Positions 5,792 through 7,738 of a DNA stretch of 7,738 bases are shown one piece after another. Position numbers and translations under genes: made by a program. Origin of the DNA: Balneolaceae bacterium (GTDB taxonomy: Bacteria; Bacteroidota; Rhodothermia; Balneolales; Balneolaceae); assembly GCA_007127395.1 (NCBI GenBank), contig SKZL01000215.1, positions 1 through 7,738 on the forward strand, read 5' to 3'. Below the pieces are notes generated by a model, which saw only the letters and a program-made list of their open reading frames with translations, ran no database searches and was not told the DNA's origin. The first letter of the stretch is position 1, and the number at the start of each line of letters is the position of its first letter.

Positions 5792-6122
5792 AGTTTTACC
5801 GGAACTTGAGGGTGATGAATCTCAATATATATCACATCTTATTGAAGATATGGATATCGAAAAAGCTAAAACATTTGCAGCGGTCTATCGTTCCCGCCGA
5901 CGTGATCCGGTTCTGCTGTTGATTTTGGCTCTGGTTGGCCTGCTCGGTATTGCAGGAATTCATCGTTTTTTTGTTGGCCAGATCGGTATGGGGATTTTAT
6001 ATGTACTGACGGCAGGGCTCTGTTTTATTGGTACGATTGTAGACATGATCAACTATCGTAATTTTGCATTCGAGTATAACCGGAAGATTGCATTGAATGT
6101 GAAAGAGGAATTGGGATTATGA
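5775..6122 (+). CDS. TM2-domain membrane protein
   Basis: A 115-residue protein with a TM2 domain, a two-helix hairpin found in bacteria and eukaryotes with no settled bacterial function. The N-terminal 45 residues are soluble and acidic, ending in a basic cluster (YRSRRRDP, 38-45) that would sit at the cytoplasmic face. Helix 1 spans about 46-62. The conserved turn GIHRFFVG (61-68) follows, then helix 2 (about 69-92, GMGILYVLTAGLCFIGTIVDMI) with its usual aspartate D90. The charged tail runs 93-115. Domain length and motif order are normal. The start at 5775 lies inside the end of the DUF2752 gene (17-base overlap), and its stop overlaps the HD gene start by four bases (ATGA), so all three genes are likely one operon. 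No ribosome site is obvious, consistent with coupling. Confidence 0.9.
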   Translation: MKKIFEVLPELEGDESQYISHLIEDMDIEKAKTFAAVYRSRRRDPVLLLILALVGLLGIAGIHRFFVGQIGMGILYVLTAGLCFIGTIVDMINYRNFAFEYNRKIALNVKEELGL

Positions 6123-6694
6123 TATCATCAATGCCCAATCGTGAGGATTCGATAAATTTATTGAAAAGATATATTGAATCTGAAGCATTGCGCCAACATT
6201 CGATGATGGTTGCAGTGGCAACAGAGGCCTATGCACGGGAGCTGAACAAAAGTGATGGTGAAGTTGATAAATGGTGGTCTGCAGGACTTTTACACGACCT
6301 GGACTGGGAAAAATTCCCGGATGAACATCCATCAAAGGCCGTAAATGAGATCTTGCCTCCATTAGGTTATCCTATGGATGTAATCATGGCAATAAAAGCC
6401 CATGCTCCCGAGAGAACCGGAAAAGAACCCGAAAGTGAACTTGAAAGATACCTCTTTGCCTGTGATGAACTTTCAGGTTTTCTAAATGCAGTTTCATTGA
6501 TGAGGCCAAATGGTTTTTCAGATATGAAAGTGAAGTCGGTAACCAAAAAACTTAAAGACAAACGATTTGCGGCTAATGTTCCGCGTGAAGATATCAGAAA
6601 AGGAGCTAATCTGATTGGTCAAGAACTTTCAGATCACATTCAATTTCTGATAGCTGTTTTCAAAAACAGCAGTTCTGAAACCTATCTTGAATAA
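6119..6694 (+). CDS. HD-superfamily hydrolase (COG2316-like predicted phosphohydrolase)
   Basis: A 191-residue cytosolic protein with a complete HD metal-dependent phosphohydrolase core. Ligands visible in order are H27 (LRQHSMMV), H59-D60 (GLLHDLDWE), H70 (DEHPSKA), H95 (IKAHA) and D116 (FACDELSGFLNAV). The extra histidines H70 and H95 fit a two-metal HD site. The second half (SLMRPNGF, VKSVTKKLKDKRFAANVPRED) matches the conserved tail I remember from the predicted HD hydrolases of COG2316. The natural substrate is unknown; nucleotides or other phosphoesters are typical for the superfamily. The ATG at 6119 shares bases with the TM2 stop (ATGA), and GAGG lies about ten bases before it, one of the few ribosome-site-like sequences in the window. 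An ATG at 6131 is the alternative. It ends the overlapping operon; 82 bp follow before the next gene. Confidence 0.93.
   Translation: MISSMPNREDSINLLKRYIESEALRQHSMMVAVATEAYARELNKSDGEVDKWWSAGLLHDLDWEKFPDEHPSKAVNEILPPLGYPMDVIMAIKAHAPERTGKEPESELERYLFACDELSGFLNAVSLMRPNGFSDMKVKSVTKKLKDKRFAANVPREDIRKGANLIGQELSDHIQFLIAVFKNSSSETYLE
6653..6670 (+). other. Perfect 8-bp hairpin near the end of the HD gene
   Basis: GCTGTTTT-CA-AAAACAGC lies inside the coding sequence and ends 24 bases before the HD stop codon. It would form a small hairpin in the mRNA. No T-run follows it, so it is not a normal terminator. Its position inside codons and the A/T-rich arms make coincidence plausible. Confidence 0.3.
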
Positions 6695-6715
6695 AAGCGT
6701 ATCAAAGGCATAGAT

Positions 6716-6738
6716 ACCGGTGACTCTATCTAACCGGT
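6716..6738. other. Paired ACCGGT sites between the HD and beta-repeat genes
   Basis: ACCGGT occurs at 6716-6721 and 6733-6738, 17 bases apart. Each is self-complementary, so the two can pair as a 6-bp stem with an 11-nt loop (GACTCTATCTA). This is the only notable structure in the 82-bp gap. It might mark the operon end or a binding site before the next gene; no T-run follows. Confidence 0.25.
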
Positions 6739-6776
6739 TTAAGATGGGTTACTACATGTGTTTTAATAAGCTGCTT

Positions 6777-7738
6777 ATGAAAACGATACTTCCATACTAC
6801 ACATTTATATTTAAACTGCTCATCATAGTACTGATTTTCTCTGAATCGCTACATGCTTACGATTTAGACAGAGGCACAGAAAATCTTGAAAACTCCAATA
6901 CCACGTCTGAGTTATCAACTGAAAATGAACCTCACGAAACACACTTTTTCAGAGTCAGAGGAATTCCTACCATCAATGTCAGTACAATTAATGGAAATAT
7001 CGAGCTGGTTTCAGATCCGGATATCAATGGTGTAAAAGTTGAACTCTATGTTGAGCGATCTTTCACACTATGGTCCGGCCCAAGAAGCATCGATGATTTC
7101 AGAATTATTATCCGGCAGCGGGGGGACCGTATAATTGCATCTGTTGAGGAGCGCAGATCCGTCTCTTCCAGAAGGAGAGGGGATGTGCAGTTTCATTTTG
7201 TTGTCTATACACCCTATGAGGTGAATTCAGATCTGAGAACTTCAACCGGTGATATTTTTATTGAAAATCTGACAGGGGATCAATTTCTTCAAAATCAAAC
7301 AGGAAATATCTCAGTTTTTAACAGTACAGGGCGAAATCAGATCTCTACTACAACGGGAAATATCGAAATGGATTATCTGAATGGAGTCACTTTTGCCAAA
7401 TCTGTAAATGGAAATATTGAACTTTCGAACAGTTCAGGAGAGATGCGATTGAGGACAGTTGCAGGAGATATTTCTGCTTATTCTGCATCAGGTACTTTGG
7501 TTGCTGCGACAACAAGCGGAAACATAAGAACCGATTTCAGAGAAGTTTCTGTGGGTGTATATCTCGAAACGGTCAGTGGAAATATTGATCTCTTTATGCC
7601 GGCTGAAACAAGTTACAAAATTGATGGTGAGGCCATGCAGTTCGATTTCTCCGGGATGATTCAGGTTAGTGTAACCAGTTTATCCAGAAGAAATAGAAGT
7701 GCTACTTTGACAACCGGCACAGGTGAAATACCGGTACA
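6777..7738 (+). CDS. Secreted DUF4097-like beta-repeat protein, 3'-truncated by the window
   Basis: The frame stays open to the right edge, so at least 320 residues are encoded and the C-terminus is unknown. Residues 1-27 look like a signal peptide (MKTILPYYT, hydrophobic core, SLHA). A polar linker (28-55) leads to a beta-rich region. From about 70 onward a short motif recurs: NGNIEL (72), TGDIFI (157), TGNISV (175), TGNIEM (193), NGNIEL (211), AGDISA (229), SGNIRT (248), SGNIDLF (268) and TGEIPV (315). Spacing is close to 18 residues from 157 to 268, the pattern of DUF4097/DUF4098 putative adhesin domains thought to form a stacked beta solenoid. In-frame ATGs at 6744 and 6756 are alternative starts; 6777 gives the best signal peptide. 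Location is likely periplasmic or outer surface. It lies 82 bp after the HD gene and may or may not belong to that operon. Function unknown. Confidence 0.88.
   Translation, partial: MKTILPYYTFIFKLLIIVLIFSESLHAYDLDRGTENLENSNTTSELSTENEPHETHFFRVRGIPTINVSTINGNIELVSDPDINGVKVELYVERSFTLWSGPRSIDDFRIIIRQRGDRIIASVEERRSVSSRRRGDVQFHFVVYTPYEVNSDLRTSTGDIFIENLTGDQFLQNQTGNISVFNSTGRNQISTTTGNIEMDYLNGVTFAKSVNGNIELSNSSGEMRLRTVAGDISAYSASGTLVAATTSGNIRTDFREVSVGVYLETVSGNIDLFMPAETSYKIDGEAMQFDFSGMIQVSVTSLSRRNRSATLTTGTGEIPV

Noticed and set aside
6117..6561. Minus-strand open frames over the HD gene
   Set aside because: The plus frame has an intact HD motif set; the opposite frames show nothing recognisable.
1..7738. 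tRNA, rRNA, CRISPR array, insertion sequence or prophage genes
   Set aside because: Reading both strands showed no cloverleaf, no regularly spaced repeats, no transposase or integrase motifs and no terminal repeats.

Overview
The window looks like chromosomal DNA of a moderate-GC, Gram-negative, Bacteroidota/Balneolota-like bacterium. The evidence is a SusC/FecA-style TonB-dependent receptor, a lipoprotein signal, a DUF2752 + TM2 gene pair, a DUF4097-type beta-repeat protein, and starts that mostly lack Shine-Dalgarno sequences. This placement is inferred from protein character, not from a search. There are no RNA genes, insertion sequences, CRISPR arrays or phage genes, and no gene-free stretch exceeds about 210 bases.

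Layout: (1) Positions 2-1228 (+) hold the 3' part of a sodium:neurotransmitter-symporter (SNF) family transporter, cut by the left edge. (2) Positions 1287-5418 form a run of five minus-strand genes. In transcription order they are a TonB-dependent outer-membrane receptor, a cold-shock protein with a structured leader, a small four-helix membrane protein of unknown function, a lipoprotein MsrB methionine sulfoxide reductase, and a membrane-anchored bacterial PH-domain protein. The gaps (57-210 bp) contain several inverted repeats, so this is probably more than one transcription unit. (3) A 31-bp divergent gap at 5419-5449 contains an almost centred dyad. (4) Positions 5450-6694 (+) are a tightly overlapping operon of a DUF2752 protein, a TM2-domain protein and an HD-superfamily hydrolase. 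(5) Positions 6777-7738 (+) are a secreted DUF4097-like beta-repeat protein that runs off the right edge.

Functionally the window is mostly envelope biology: solute import (SNF, TonB receptor), envelope oxidative repair (MsrB) and several small membrane proteins. The cold-shock RNA chaperone and HD hydrolase are the only clearly cytosolic proteins. No complete new defence or mobile system is visible. The items most worth checking are the nested helices in the cold-shock leader, the 29-nt palindrome just after that gene, the dyad in the divergent gap, and the overlapping DUF2752-TM2-HD operon next to the beta-repeat protein.
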